Positions 52,333 to 61,786 of a DNA stretch of 64,000 bases are shown here, piece by piece; position 1 is the stretch's first letter; each line of letters starts with the position of its first letter. The position numbers and the translations under genes were made by a program. The DNA is from Duganella zoogloeoides. Its GTDB lineage: Bacteria > Pseudomonadota > Gammaproteobacteria > Burkholderiales > Burkholderiaceae_D. The DNA lies in NCBI RefSeq assembly GCF_034479515.1, contig NZ_CP140152.1:5270001-5334000 (forward strand), in the 5' to 3' direction. Under the pieces are notes generated by a model. It was given only the letters and a program-made list of their open reading frames with translations, had not been told where the DNA came from and ran no database searches.

Positions 52333-53838
52333 ATGTCTTTTCTGTCCTCTGCATCGCCAAAGTTAGCACCATGGAAAGTCTTGTTGGTCGATGACGAACC
52401 CGACATCCACGACATCACCAAGCTGACCCTGACCCGTTTCCGCCTCGACGGCCGCGCGCTGACATTTTTGCATGCGTACAGCGGCGCCGAAGCCAAGGAA
52501 GTGCTGGCGCGCGAGACCGATATCGCGCTGGTGTTCCTGGACGTGGTGATGGAAAAAGAGGACAGCGGCCTGGAAGTGGCGCGCTGGATGCGCGAAGACC
52601 TGGACAACCAGTTTACCCGCATCGTGCTGCGCACCGGCCAGCCGGGCCAGGCCCCCGAGGAGCGCGTGATCGTCAACTACGACATCAACGACTACAAGGA
52701 AAAGACCGAGCTCGATCGGACCAAACTGTTTACCACCACGTTTGCCGCGCTGCGCGCCTACCGCGACATCATGAAGGTGGAAGAAGCGCGCCTGCAGCAG
52801 CTGAATTACCGCGAAGGCCTCGAGCGCGTGATCGCCGCCTCGGCCCATATTTTCCAGCAACGCAATCTCAAAGATTTCGCCAACGGCCTGCTGCAGCAGG
52901 TGGTGGCCCTGCTGCGGCTCGAGCACAGCATGCTGCTGCGCCTGCGCGCGGCCACCGCCATCGGCGACGTCAACGATTACGAAATCCTGGCCCGGATCGG
53001 CGACGAGGACGGCACCCTGCTCAGTCCGGCAGTGCTGGCCCAGCTCGACGTGGCCAAGAGTAACAAGATCTCGCGGGTGGAGGGCGATACCTATATCGGC
53101 TACTTCCCCAACAGCAGCGGCAAGGCGTCGCTCTTGATCCTCAAGGGCGTGGACGAAATTTCCGAGATCGACACCAAGCTGCTGGAAGTGTTCTGTTCGG
53201 GCGTGGCGATCGCCTTCGACAATATCCTGCTGACCCAGGAAATCACCGACACCCAGGCCGAGCTGATCCTGCGCCTGGGCGACGTGGTGGAATCGCGCTC
53301 GCACGAGGCCGGCAACCACGTGCGCCGCATGGCCGAGGTATGCCACCTGCTGGCCACCGCCGCCGGCCTGCCCGACGACGAAACAGCGGTGCTGCGCCAC
53401 GCCGCGCCGATGCACGACATCGGCAAGATCGCCACGCCGGACTCGGTGCTATTGAAACCGGGCAAGCTCGATCCGGCCGAGTGGGAAATCATGAAGCAGC
53501 ACCCGACCATCGGCCTGTCGATCCTGGACGGTTCGCAGCGGCCGATCCTCAAAGCGGCCGCCGTGATCGCCCACCAGCACCACGAAAAATACGACGGCAG
53601 CGGCTACCCGCAGGGCCTCAAGGGCGAGAACATCCACCTGTACGCGCGCATCGTTGCCGTGGCCGACGTGTTCGACGCACTGATGCACAAGCGCTGCTAC
53701 AAGGATGCCTGGCCGGTGGCGCAAGTGGTGCAACACCTGCGCGACGTGGCCGGCCATCACCTCGATCCCCATTATGTCGATCTGCTGGTGGCCAACATGG
53801 ATCAGGCCCTGGCAATTAACGAACGCTTCCCTGACTAG
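52333..53838 (+). CDS. Response regulator with DUF3369 and HD-GYP c-di-GMP phosphodiesterase domain
   Basis: This 501-residue protein has an N-terminal REC domain (phospho-acceptor D70 in LVFLDVVM), a DUF3369 GAF-like region (about 165-315) and an HD-GYP domain. The HD pair is H361-D362 (MHDIGK) and the GYP motif is 424-426 (GSGYP); the conserved HH and the later ADVFDAL block are present, so it should degrade c-di-GMP when phosphorylated. The ATG at 52333 fits the promoter; the ribosome-binding site is weak. No partner kinase is adjacent, though two kinases lie 4-7 kb away. A hairpin element overlaps the stop codon. Confidence 0.92.
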   Translation: MSFLSSASPKLAPWKVLLVDDEPDIHDITKLTLTRFRLDGRALTFLHAYSGAEAKEVLARETDIALVFLDVVMEKEDSGLEVARWMREDLDNQFTRIVLRTGQPGQAPEERVIVNYDINDYKEKTELDRTKLFTTTFAALRAYRDIMKVEEARLQQLNYREGLERVIAASAHIFQQRNLKDFANGLLQQVVALLRLEHSMLLRLRAATAIGDVNDYEILARIGDEDGTLLSPAVLAQLDVAKSNKISRVEGDTYIGYFPNSSGKASLLILKGVDEISEIDTKLLEVFCSGVAIAFDNILLTQEITDTQAELILRLGDVVESRSHEAGNHVRRMAEVCHLLATAAGLPDDETAVLRHAAPMHDIGKIATPDSVLLKPGKLDPAEWEIMKQHPTIGLSILDGSQRPILKAAAVIAHQHHEKYDGSGYPQGLKGENIHLYARIVAVADVFDALMHKRCYKDAWPVAQVVQHLRDVAGHHLDPHYVDLLVANMDQALAINERFPD

Positions 53839-53940
53839 AGCGCCTGACAACACCTCCATAGCGGCGTTGCAGCGCCTCGCCGTACTAGCGGTACTGTCTT
53901 CGTCGCTGCGCCTTGCTCTGAAGGTCTTGTCAGGCGCTCT
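53837..53940. repeat. Intergenic hairpin element, copy 2
   Basis: Perfect 14-bp arms AGAGCGCCTGACAA (53837-53850) and TTGTCAGGCGCTCT (53927-53940) enclose a core with TTGCAGCGCC and TCGCTGCGCC and an apex GTAC/GTAC. Arm-to-core distances equal those of copy 1, but the arms are unrelated in sequence. Confidence 0.85.
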
Positions 53941-53969
53941 GGATGGATAAGCATATAGACAATCGGTTG

Positions 53970-53998
53970 TTGGTGACACAATTCCTTGCAAGTAAGAT
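53970..53998 (+). promoter_or_regulatory. Probable promoter of the TonB receptor/SAM hydroxide adenosyltransferase operon
   Basis: TTGGTG (53970-53975) and TAAGAT (53993-53998) are 17 nt apart, 29 nt before the ATG. Confidence 0.5.
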
Positions 53999-54027
53999 TG
54001 TGGTTCAGATCATGCAAGGAAGCCACC

Positions 54028-56535
54028 ATGTCCCACCACGCCCTCCCCTATCGCCTGCCTGCACTGCCGCTGCGCCGCAGCGTGCTGGCCTGCGCCCTGC
54101 TGCTGGCCGCGCTGCCTGCCGCGCAGGCACAATCCGCCGCCGACACGGAAGCCGGCGTTGCCGCCATCGACCAGGTCACCGTGGTCGGTTCGCGCGCGCG
54201 CAACCGCACCGTGTTCGATTCCGCCGTGCCGATCGACCGTTTCGGTACGCGCGAGGTCGAAAATGCGCTGGCTGGCGGCGACCTCGGCGCCGCCCTGCAA
54301 AACCTGTCGCCGTCGATTAACTTCCCGCGCATCGAATCGAGCGGCGCGGCCGACTCGGTACGCGGCATCCAGCTGCGCGGCCTGGCGCCCGACCAGGTGC
54401 TGGTGCTCATCAACGGCAAGCGCCGCCACGCCAGCGCCGTGCTCGACACGGAAAGCAGCTTTGCCGGCATCGTGCCGGTCGATGTCAATGCGATCCCGCC
54501 GGGCGCGATCGACCACATCGAAATCCTGCGCGACGGCGCTGGCGCCCAGTACGGCAGCGACGCCGTCGCCGGCGTGATCAACATCGTGCTGAAAAAGGCG
54601 CGCACCGGCGGCTCGGCCTCGGTCAGCTACGGCGCCAACCACACCGACTTCAAACCGACCGACGACCGCAAGACCGACGGCCAGACCACCATCGTCAACG
54701 CCGACTACGGCGTGCCGGTGGGCGACGTGGGCTACTTCCGCTTCGGCCTGGAAAGCCGCGACCGCAATCCGACCAACCGCGCCGGCGCCAGCGATGCCGG
54801 CTGGACCTCGTGGAATTCCACGCCAGCCGACCTGGCGCTCGACGGCAAGGTCGTGTTCAAGTCCGGCGACTCGCAGCAGCGCAACCACTACGCGTTCTAC
54901 AACATGCTGGCGCCGATTGCCGACGGCGTCGATGCGTACTCGTTCGCCACCGTCAACCAGCGCAAGTCGGACGGCAGCGCCTACTTCCGCTACCCGGGCG
55001 ATCCGTCCAACGTGCCGGCGCTGTACCCGAACGGCTACCGCCCCACCACCCGGGGCGATGCCACCGATGTCAGCGTGGTGGCCGGCCTGCGCATCACCCA
55101 GGGCGCCTGGAACTGGGACGTCAGCGCTCGCCACGGCGGCAACAAGTTCCGCTACGATCTTGCCAATTCGGCCAACGCGTCGCTGGGCGCGGCCAGCCCG
55201 ACCAGCTTCCACCTGTCCACGTTCGACTTCGACCAGGATGCCGTCAACGCCGATGTCACGCGCGCGCTCGATCTCGGCATCGGCGCGCCGGGCAACCTGG
55301 CGCTGGGCGCTGAATACATGCGCGAGACCTATACCAGTTCGCCCGGTGATCCTGCTTCCTATTCAGCTGGAACTGCGGCGGCCGGCACGGTCCCCGATGC
55401 GCCGCCGGGCGCGCAGGCGGGCCCCGGACTGCGGCCGCAGGATACCTTCGATGGCCGCCGCTCGGTACGCTCGGTGTATCTCGATGTCGAGAGCGAGCTG
55501 ACGGCGCGCCTGCTGCTGGGCGTGGCAGCGCGCTATTCCGACTACAGCGACTTTGGCAACGCCAGCACCGGCAAGCTGTCGGCGCGCTACAAGGTGGCCG
55601 ACGGTTTCCTGTTGCGCGGTTCGCTGTCGAACAGCTTCCGCGCGCCGGCGCTGGTGCAGACCGGCTTCCGCTTCTCCACGCTGAACTTCAACAGCGACGG
55701 CACCGGCCTGCAGACGGCGTCGCTGCTGCCGGCGTCCGACAGCCTGGCCCGCGCGTTCGGCGCACAGAACCTGAAACCCGAAAAATCGACCAACCTGTCG
55801 CTGGGCGCCGCCTGGAAACCGCAGCGCAATACCAGCGTCACGGTGGACGCCTACCGCATCAAGCTGCGCGACCGCATCACCCGCACCAGCGACCTGCAAA
55901 GCGATGCCGCCACCGCCTACCTGGCGTCCATCGGCCGCACCGACATCGAGTCGGTGGCTTACCTGGCCAACCTGCTCGACACCACCACCACTGGCCTCGA
56001 CCTGGTGGTCAACCACGACCTGCCGCTCGCTGGCGGCAAGCTGGACCTGAACGCCGCGCTCAACCTGAACAAGACGCGCATCGACAACGTCCATCAGAGC
56101 TCGGCCGCGCTGGCGCAAATCGATCCCGAGCTGACGCTGCTCACCGAGAACAACCTGTTCCGCATCCGCCATGCCTCGCCCAAGACCAAGCTGGTGCTGA
56201 GCGCCGACTGGCAGGCGGCGCAATGGGGCTGGCAGGCCCGCGCCACCCGCTTCGGCGCGCTGAAAGATTTTTCGTATGACGACGACGCCGAATTGATCGA
56301 CGGCGTGCACGCCCAGCGCTTTGGCGCCGTGTGGTCCGTGGACCTCGAAGCGCAATACAAGCTGACCACGAAACTGACCGTCTCGGCCGGCGGCAACAAC
56401 ATCTTCGACCGCTACCCGGACCGCGTGCGTCAGACCAATAACGCCAGCTACGGCGGCGCGCTGCCGTACAATTTCATCAATCCGATCGGGCTGAACGGCG
56501 CATATTTTTATGGCCGCGTACGCTACACCTTCTAG
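54028..56535 (+). CDS. TonB-dependent outer-membrane receptor
   Basis: This 835-residue protein has a signal peptide (about 1-29), a plug domain with LRGLAPDQVLVLINGKRRHA and GAGAQYGSDAVAGVINI, and a 22-strand barrel ending in Phe (RVRYTF). It resembles the receptor at 31.0-33.5 kb in the plug. AAGGA precedes the ATG. The exported SAM-hydroxide adenosyltransferase gene follows after 9 nt, so the receptor may import a purine nucleoside or adenosyl compound; this is an inference from the neighbour. Confidence 0.92.
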   Translation: MSHHALPYRLPALPLRRSVLACALLLAALPAAQAQSAADTEAGVAAIDQVTVVGSRARNRTVFDSAVPIDRFGTREVENALAGGDLGAALQNLSPSINFPRIESSGAADSVRGIQLRGLAPDQVLVLINGKRRHASAVLDTESSFAGIVPVDVNAIPPGAIDHIEILRDGAGAQYGSDAVAGVINIVLKKARTGGSASVSYGANHTDFKPTDDRKTDGQTTIVNADYGVPVGDVGYFRFGLESRDRNPTNRAGASDAGWTSWNSTPADLALDGKVVFKSGDSQQRNHYAFYNMLAPIADGVDAYSFATVNQRKSDGSAYFRYPGDPSNVPALYPNGYRPTTRGDATDVSVVAGLRITQGAWNWDVSARHGGNKFRYDLANSANASLGAASPTSFHLSTFDFDQDAVNADVTRALDLGIGAPGNLALGAEYMRETYTSSPGDPASYSAGTAAAGTVPDAPPGAQAGPGLRPQDTFDGRRSVRSVYLDVESELTARLLLGVAARYSDYSDFGNASTGKLSARYKVADGFLLRGSLSNSFRAPALVQTGFRFSTLNFNSDGTGLQTASLLPASDSLARAFGAQNLKPEKSTNLSLGAAWKPQRNTSVTVDAYRIKLRDRITRTSDLQSDAATAYLASIGRTDIESVAYLANLLDTTTTGLDLVVNHDLPLAGGKLDLNAALNLNKTRIDNVHQSSAALAQIDPELTLLTENNLFRIRHASPKTKLVLSADWQAAQWGWQARATRFGALKDFSYDDDAELIDGVHAQRFGAVWSVDLEAQYKLTTKLTVSAGGNNIFDRYPDRVRQTNNASYGGALPYNFINPIGLNGAYFYGRVRYTF

Positions 56536-56544
56536 AAAGAACCC

Positions 56545-57471
56545 ATGAAACCGTCCAAACTGTTGATCTCCCTGTGCCTGGCGGCGGCGCTGGCCGGCCC
56601 GGCCCTGGCGGCGGAAACGCCCGCAAACAAGCATGCGCTGGTGCTGATGACCGACTTCGGCACGTCCGACGGCGCCGTCTCGGCCATGCGCGGCGTGGCG
56701 TTCGGCGTCGATCCGAACCTGTCGGTCTCGGACCTGACCCACAATATTCCCGACTACGACATCTGGCTCGGCGCCTACCGCCTGTACCAGACCGCCAACT
56801 ACTGGCCGACCGGCAGCGTGTTCGTCAACGTGATCGATCCGGGCGTGGGCACGCAGCGCAAATCGGTGGTGCTCAAGACCCGCGAGGGCCGTTATTTCGT
56901 CGGCCCCGACAACGGCCTGTTCACCCTGATCGCCGAGCGCGACGGCGTGGCCGAATTGCGCGAGATCGATGAAAAGGTCAACCGCCTGGCGGGATCAAGC
57001 GAGTCGTACACCTTCCATGGCCGCGATGTGTATGCCTACGTGGGCGCGCGCCTGGCCTCGGGCGCGATCACCTTCGAGCAGGTGGGCCCGGTGCTGCCGA
57101 GCGAATCGGTGGTCAAGATTCCGTACCAGAAGGCAGTTCGCAATGGCGACGTGATCAAGGGCATCATCCCGGTGCTGGACGTCAAGTACGGCAACGTCTG
57201 GACCAATATTCCGAAATCGCTGTTCGACGAGCTGAACATCGGCCTGCACGACAAGGTGCAGGTGCGCATCCTGCACAAGGGCAAGCTGATCAACAAGGTG
57301 GTGGCGCCGTTCGAGCACACGTTTGGCGGCGTGGAAAAGGGCAAGCCGCTGGTTTATCTGAACAGCTTGCTGGACGTGGCGGTGGCGATCAGCCAGGGCA
57401 ATTATGCGGCCAAGCACAAGATCGACTCGGGCGTCGATTGGGAAGTGGAAATCACCAAGGTAACGAAATAA
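56545..57471 (+). CDS. Exported SAM hydroxide adenosyltransferase (DUF62) family protein
   Basis: This 308-residue protein has a Sec signal peptide (cleavage after about ALA at 22) before a DUF62 domain. Conserved blocks are present: LMTDFGTSDGAVSAMRG, HNIPDYDIWLGAYRL, VIDPGVG, FVGPDNGLFT and TFHGRDVYAYVGARL; the His before GRD belongs to the proposed catalytic set. DUF62 enzymes hydrolyse S-adenosylmethionine to adenosine and methionine and are related to fluorinases. They are usually cytoplasmic, so an exported copy is odd. It follows the TonB receptor by 9 nt and is translated from the same mRNA. Confidence 0.87.
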   Translation: MKPSKLLISLCLAAALAGPALAAETPANKHALVLMTDFGTSDGAVSAMRGVAFGVDPNLSVSDLTHNIPDYDIWLGAYRLYQTANYWPTGSVFVNVIDPGVGTQRKSVVLKTREGRYFVGPDNGLFTLIAERDGVAELREIDEKVNRLAGSSESYTFHGRDVYAYVGARLASGAITFEQVGPVLPSESVVKIPYQKAVRNGDVIKGIIPVLDVKYGNVWTNIPKSLFDELNIGLHDKVQVRILHKGKLINKVVAPFEHTFGGVEKGKPLVYLNSLLDVAVAISQGNYAAKHKIDSGVDWEVEITKVTK

Positions 57472-57474
57472 ACC

Positions 57475-59616
57475 TTAACCGCTGGCCGGCGCAGCACTGG
57501 CCAGCACAACCGCCACCTGGTCCGGCGAGGCCGGCTTGAGCAGGTGGTGGTCGAACCCCGCGGCCCCGGTGCGGGCGCGGTCGTCTTGCGCGCCCCAGCC
57601 GGTCAGCGCCACCAGTTTTACCCCTGCCAATGCCGGCAGCGCCCGCAGCGCGCGGGCCGCGCCATAGCCGTCCAGGCGCGGCATGCCGATATCGAGGAAC
57701 ACCAGGTCGGGATTGAACGCCGTGGCCGCCTTTACCGCCTGTTCGCCATCGTAAGTCACCTGCACCTGGCAGCCCATGGCCTGCAACAGGTCGCCGAGGG
57801 TGTCGGCAGCATCGACATTGTCGTCCGCGACCAGCACCCGCAGCGCCGGGTGCGCGGGCGCGGTGTGCGCCTGGTGCTCGTCGCCCTGCGCCTGCCCGGC
57901 CGCCGGCGCCGCCAGCGGCAGGCGGACGGTAAACGTGCTGCCCAGGCCGGGGCCGGGGCTGGCTGCCGTTACGCTGCCGCCGTGCAGCGTGACCAGGTGG
58001 CGCACCAGGCACAGGCCGATGCCCAGGCCGCCCTTGGAAATGCCGATGCTGTGCGGCGCCTGGGCGAACATCTCGAACACCTGTTCCAACGCCTCGGGCG
58101 CGATGCCGATGCCGGTGTCCGTCACCGCGATCACCGCCATGCCGTCGATGGTGGTGGCCGTGACGTGGATGCGGCCCGGCTGCGGCGTGTACTTGGCGGC
58201 GTTGGTCAGCAGGTTGCTCAGCACCTGGCTCAGGCGCACGGCGTCGCCGTCGAGCCAGACCGGCTCGCGCGGCAGGTCGAGCGCCAGTTCGTGCCCGGCC
58301 GCTTCCACCAGCGGCAGGCTGGTTTCCACCGCGCTGGCAGCCACCGACTGCAGCGAGACGCGCGCGCTTTGCAGCACCACCTTGCCGCTGCTGATCCTGG
58401 CAATGTCGAGCAGGTCGTCGATCAGGTGGACCATGTGGCCGACCTGTCGCTCCATGGTACCCAGCATGCGCTCCTTGAGGCCCGGCCGGTCGGCGCCGAT
58501 GCGCAACAGCTCGAGCGCATTGCGGATCGGCGCCAGCGGGTTGCGCAGCTCGTGCGCCAGCGTGGCCAGGAATTCGGACTTGCGGCGGTCGGCCTCGCGC
58601 AGCGCCTCGGTCGAACGCACCCGCTCGATGTGGGCCCAGCAGCGGTCCACCACGGCTTCGACCAGCGCCACTTCGTCGCGGGTCCAGGTGCGCGGTTGCT
58701 GCTGGTGCACGGCCATCATCGCCACCAGCTTGCCCTGCTTGACCAGCGGGCAGCAGATGATGGCCTGGATGCCGATCTGGTTGAACATTTCGACACCGTC
58801 GCCGTGCGCCAGTTCGCGGTCCACGTCGTTGATCAAGAGCGTGCGCCCCACCCGCAGGTTGGACGTGGCGCGCGAGCCGAACAGGTCGAGCGAATATACG
58901 CCCGCCGTGCTGATCGCGCCCGGCACGCGCCAGTCGTGGCGGATGGTAAAACGGTCGTTGTCGGGTTCGAGGTCGGCATAGGCCACCCGGGTAACATCGA
59001 GATACTGCCCCAGCAGGCGGGTACTGTGTTCCATGATGGTGGCCGGCTCGGCGGCCAGGCGGGTGGCTTCGCCGATCTCGTCGAGCAGGCGCAGGCGCTC
59101 CTCGACCTGGCGCACCTTGCCGGTGGTTTCGCTGCACACGCACAGCACGCCGGCAATCGCGCCCGACTCGTCGCGGATCGGGCTGGTGGAAAAGCTGGCG
59201 TAGATGTGTTCGACAAAGCCGTTGCGGGTGAGCGTAAACGGCTGGTCTTCGTACCACAGCGATTCACCGGCCATGGTGGCGGCCAGCATGGGGCCGACCT
59301 GGTCCCACACCTCGGCCCAGACCTGGCTGAACGGCTGCCCCAGGATCTGCTGCGGCTGGTCGGCCTTGGCGCCCAGCACCTCGCGGTAACTGTCGTTGTA
59401 GAGCAGCGCCAGCTGCGGCCCCCACGCCACGTACATCGGGTGGCGCGCCGCCAGCATCATGCCGGCGGCGGTGCGCAGCGACTGCGGCCAGGTTGCCAGG
59501 GGACCGAGCGGCGTACCGGTCCAGTCGAACCCGCGCACCACGGCCCCCATCTCGCCGCCGCCGGCAGCAAAACCGAGGTCGGGGTTGTAACCGGCGGAGC
59601 AAGGTGCAGTGGGCAT
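57475..59616 (-). CDS. Soluble PAS-GAF hybrid histidine kinase with receiver domain
   Basis: This 713-residue protein has a PAS-like sensor (about 20-165), a GAF domain (about 180-335), HisKA with H355 (LAHELRNPLAP), a HATPase domain (N, G1 and G2 boxes intact: NLLTNAAKY, DTGIGI, GGLGIGL) and a C-terminal REC domain with D642 (VFLDIGMP). No TM segment is seen, so it senses a cytoplasmic signal. The ATG at 59616 is preferred; one at 59658 adds 14 residues and neither has a good ribosome-binding site. It is separated by 3 nt from the convergent DUF62 gene. Confidence 0.9.
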   Translation of the reverse strand: MPTAPCSAGYNPDLGFAAGGGEMGAVVRGFDWTGTPLGPLATWPQSLRTAAGMMLAARHPMYVAWGPQLALLYNDSYREVLGAKADQPQQILGQPFSQVWAEVWDQVGPMLAATMAGESLWYEDQPFTLTRNGFVEHIYASFSTSPIRDESGAIAGVLCVCSETTGKVRQVEERLRLLDEIGEATRLAAEPATIMEHSTRLLGQYLDVTRVAYADLEPDNDRFTIRHDWRVPGAISTAGVYSLDLFGSRATSNLRVGRTLLINDVDRELAHGDGVEMFNQIGIQAIICCPLVKQGKLVAMMAVHQQQPRTWTRDEVALVEAVVDRCWAHIERVRSTEALREADRRKSEFLATLAHELRNPLAPIRNALELLRIGADRPGLKERMLGTMERQVGHMVHLIDDLLDIARISSGKVVLQSARVSLQSVAASAVETSLPLVEAAGHELALDLPREPVWLDGDAVRLSQVLSNLLTNAAKYTPQPGRIHVTATTIDGMAVIAVTDTGIGIAPEALEQVFEMFAQAPHSIGISKGGLGIGLCLVRHLVTLHGGSVTAASPGPGLGSTFTVRLPLAAPAAGQAQGDEHQAHTAPAHPALRVLVADDNVDAADTLGDLLQAMGCQVQVTYDGEQAVKAATAFNPDLVFLDIGMPRLDGYGAARALRALPALAGVKLVALTGWGAQDDRARTGAAGFDHHLLKPASPDQVAVVLASAAPASG

Positions 59617-59687
59617 GGCGGAACGAGAGTGCTCGAAAAAGTGGACAAGCCGCACCATAGCATTTTTGCGCTAAAGCAGCCGCGCTC

Positions 59688-61136
59688 TTATTTGCGTTTG
59701 ACCTTGGGGAACCGCAGCTTGTAGTGGAGGCCCATGCCGGGCGCGCTGGCCACCTTGACGGTGCCGCCCAGCGCGCCCGTGACCAGGTTGAACAGGATGT
59801 GCGCGCCCAGGCCGCTGCCGCCGGTGCCGCGCTTGGTGGTGTAGAACGGATCGAACAGCTGGCCCAGGGTGGACGTATCCATGCCCACGCCGTCGTCGCT
59901 GTAGTCGAAGTTGACGAAATCACCATCGACCTTGCCGGTGATCTTGATGCGGCCCGGCTGCCCTTCGTCGAACCCGTGGACCAGCGAGTTGACCACCATG
60001 TTGGTCAGTACCTGCGACACGGCCCCTGGAAAACTGGCCATGTTGATGTTGTCGTCGCAATCGATGTCGATCGTGACCGGCTTGCCCTTGAGCTTGGGCT
60101 GCAGCGACAGCAGCACTTCGTCGAGGTACTTGCGCAAATTGAAACTGCGGATGTCGTCCGACGACTGATCGACCGCCACCTGCTTGAAGCTGCGCACCAG
60201 CGCCGCCGCCCGCTGCGTGTTGGTGGTCATGATGCGCAGCGACTGGTGGACGATGTCGAAGAACTGGTTCAAGCCGTCTTCGTCGAGGATGCCGGCCGCC
60301 ATGTCGGCGCGCGTGAGCTTCAGTTCTTCCACCAGGTGGCTGGTGGCGGTGACGCAGATGCCCAGCGGGGTATTGATTTCGTGCGCCACGCCGGCGACCA
60401 GCCGGCCCAGCGACGCCAGTTTTTCCTGCCGTACCAGCTCGCCCTGGGCGTCCTTGAGCGAGGTCAGGGCGTTTTCCAGCGCGGCGTTCTGTTCTTCGAG
60501 CGCATCGTTGGCGTGGCGGATCTCGTCTTCGGCGCGGCGCCGTTCGGCCACCTCGTGCGCCAGCAGCGCGGTGCGGTCCTGCACCGCGCGCTCGAGCCGG
60601 TCAACACTCTGCAAGCCGCGCAGCGCGGCCGAGACGAAGTCCGCGATCAGCGCGAACAGGGCCTGGTCTTCGCCGCTGAACGTATGCTGGCGGTCGTAGC
60701 TCTGGATCACCATCGCGCCCAGCGCCTGGTGCTCCTGGTCCAGCAGCGGGCAGCCCATCCAGTGCTCGGCAATGGTGCCGATGCCGAAGGCGGCGTTGTC
60801 GAGCCTTTTGGAGACGTGCTCGGCGGCCGTCATCGCCATCGGCCGGCCGCTGGCGATCACGGCAGCGGTAGGCGATTCGCCGTCCGCCAGTTCGAACAGC
60901 TCGTCCCTGGCCGGGGCCGCATCGACCTCGTCAACGAAATACACGAAGCGCACGTGGTTGGCCGGTCCCTCGTGGTCGCTGAGCGCGACAAAAAAGTTGG
61001 CGGCGTACATGATGCGTCCCAGCGCCGCGTGCACCGATTGCAAAAATTCGCTGATATCGGTGCAACTGCCCGATTTACGGCCGATTTCAAGCAAGATGGC
61101 CTGGACGGCTTCAAGACGGGCGAGACGGTCTTCCAT
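59688..61136 (-). CDS. Soluble GAF-domain sensor histidine kinase
   Basis: This 482-residue protein has a GAF domain (about 15-175), a coiled coil (about 180-235), HisKA with H252 (GVAHEINTPLG) and a HATPase domain (NMVVNSLVHG, DDGVGM, GGSGLGAHI). No TM segment or receiver domain is seen. AGGAAA precedes the ATG. It lies upstream of the hybrid kinase on the same strand (71 nt apart) and may be co-transcribed with it. The output regulator is unknown. Confidence 0.9.
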   Translation of the reverse strand: MEDRLARLEAVQAILLEIGRKSGSCTDISEFLQSVHAALGRIMYAANFFVALSDHEGPANHVRFVYFVDEVDAAPARDELFELADGESPTAAVIASGRPMAMTAAEHVSKRLDNAAFGIGTIAEHWMGCPLLDQEHQALGAMVIQSYDRQHTFSGEDQALFALIADFVSAALRGLQSVDRLERAVQDRTALLAHEVAERRRAEDEIRHANDALEEQNAALENALTSLKDAQGELVRQEKLASLGRLVAGVAHEINTPLGICVTATSHLVEELKLTRADMAAGILDEDGLNQFFDIVHQSLRIMTTNTQRAAALVRSFKQVAVDQSSDDIRSFNLRKYLDEVLLSLQPKLKGKPVTIDIDCDDNINMASFPGAVSQVLTNMVVNSLVHGFDEGQPGRIKITGKVDGDFVNFDYSDDGVGMDTSTLGQLFDPFYTTKRGTGGSGLGAHILFNLVTGALGGTVKVASAPGMGLHYKLRFPKVKRK

Positions 61137-61199
61137 AGTATTTCCTGTAATTAGTACGCACAGGAAATACTATCAGTCAGCCCCGGCAAGGGCCAGTGA

Positions 61200-61706
61200 T
61201 CATTGCGGTTTGCGATACTCGTTGTCTATCCATGTGGTGGCGCTGGTCACACTGAGCTTGAAAGTCGGCACAACGCGCACTTTGGCGATTTCTTCGCCAT
61301 ACACGTCGAAGGCGGAGAGCATGGCGTACGGGTCGTCCTCGTCGGGCACGATATCGAGCGTGACCTTGATCTGGCCGCCGTCGTCGGTGTTGACGAAGAC
61401 GTTCTTGTGCAGTTGCGCGTGCAGCTGCTGTTCGTGGCGGCGGATCACTTCGTTGGCGGTCTTGACCAGCGTGTTGAAGGCGTTGACGTCGAGTGGCTTG
61501 GGGTTTTTCTTGTCGCGGCCCATGGTCCAGGGACCGACCAGCGCCGGTTCCGGCTCGCCGTCCTTGATCATCGCCACCGCCCAGCCTTCGTCATCGTCGT
61601 TCTTGATCACGCGCGCGGTCCAGCCATTGCCCTGCCACAGGCGCGGTTCCTGGATCGGGGCGTCGTTGTCCGGGGTATCCGGTACATCGGGGAAGTCGTT
61701 ACTCAT
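61200..61706 (-). CDS. Hypothetical acidic protein of unknown function
   Basis: This 168-residue cytoplasmic protein has an Asp/Pro-rich N-terminus (about 1-20), then a compact region with GWTARVIKNDDDEGWAVAMI and GPWTMGRDKKNPKPLD, a helix (about 73-98) and a C-terminal beta segment with KVTLDIVPDEDDPYA. I do not recognise a family. There is no signal peptide or TM segment. It lies 63 nt upstream of the kinase gene on the same strand, so it may share a transcript. Confidence 0.7.
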   Translation of the reverse strand: MSNDFPDVPDTPDNDAPIQEPRLWQGNGWTARVIKNDDDEGWAVAMIKDGEPEPALVGPWTMGRDKKNPKPLDVNAFNTLVKTANEVIRRHEQQLHAQLHKNVFVNTDDGGQIKVTLDIVPDEDDPYAMLSAFDVYGEEIAKVRVVPTFKLSVTSATTWIDNEYRKPQ

Positions 61707-61786
61707 ACTTTAGGCTCGGGTGTCTTGGCATCGGGGGTGAAATAATAAGCGCCTTATACCGGAACAACAATAGAAAGTCACCACGG

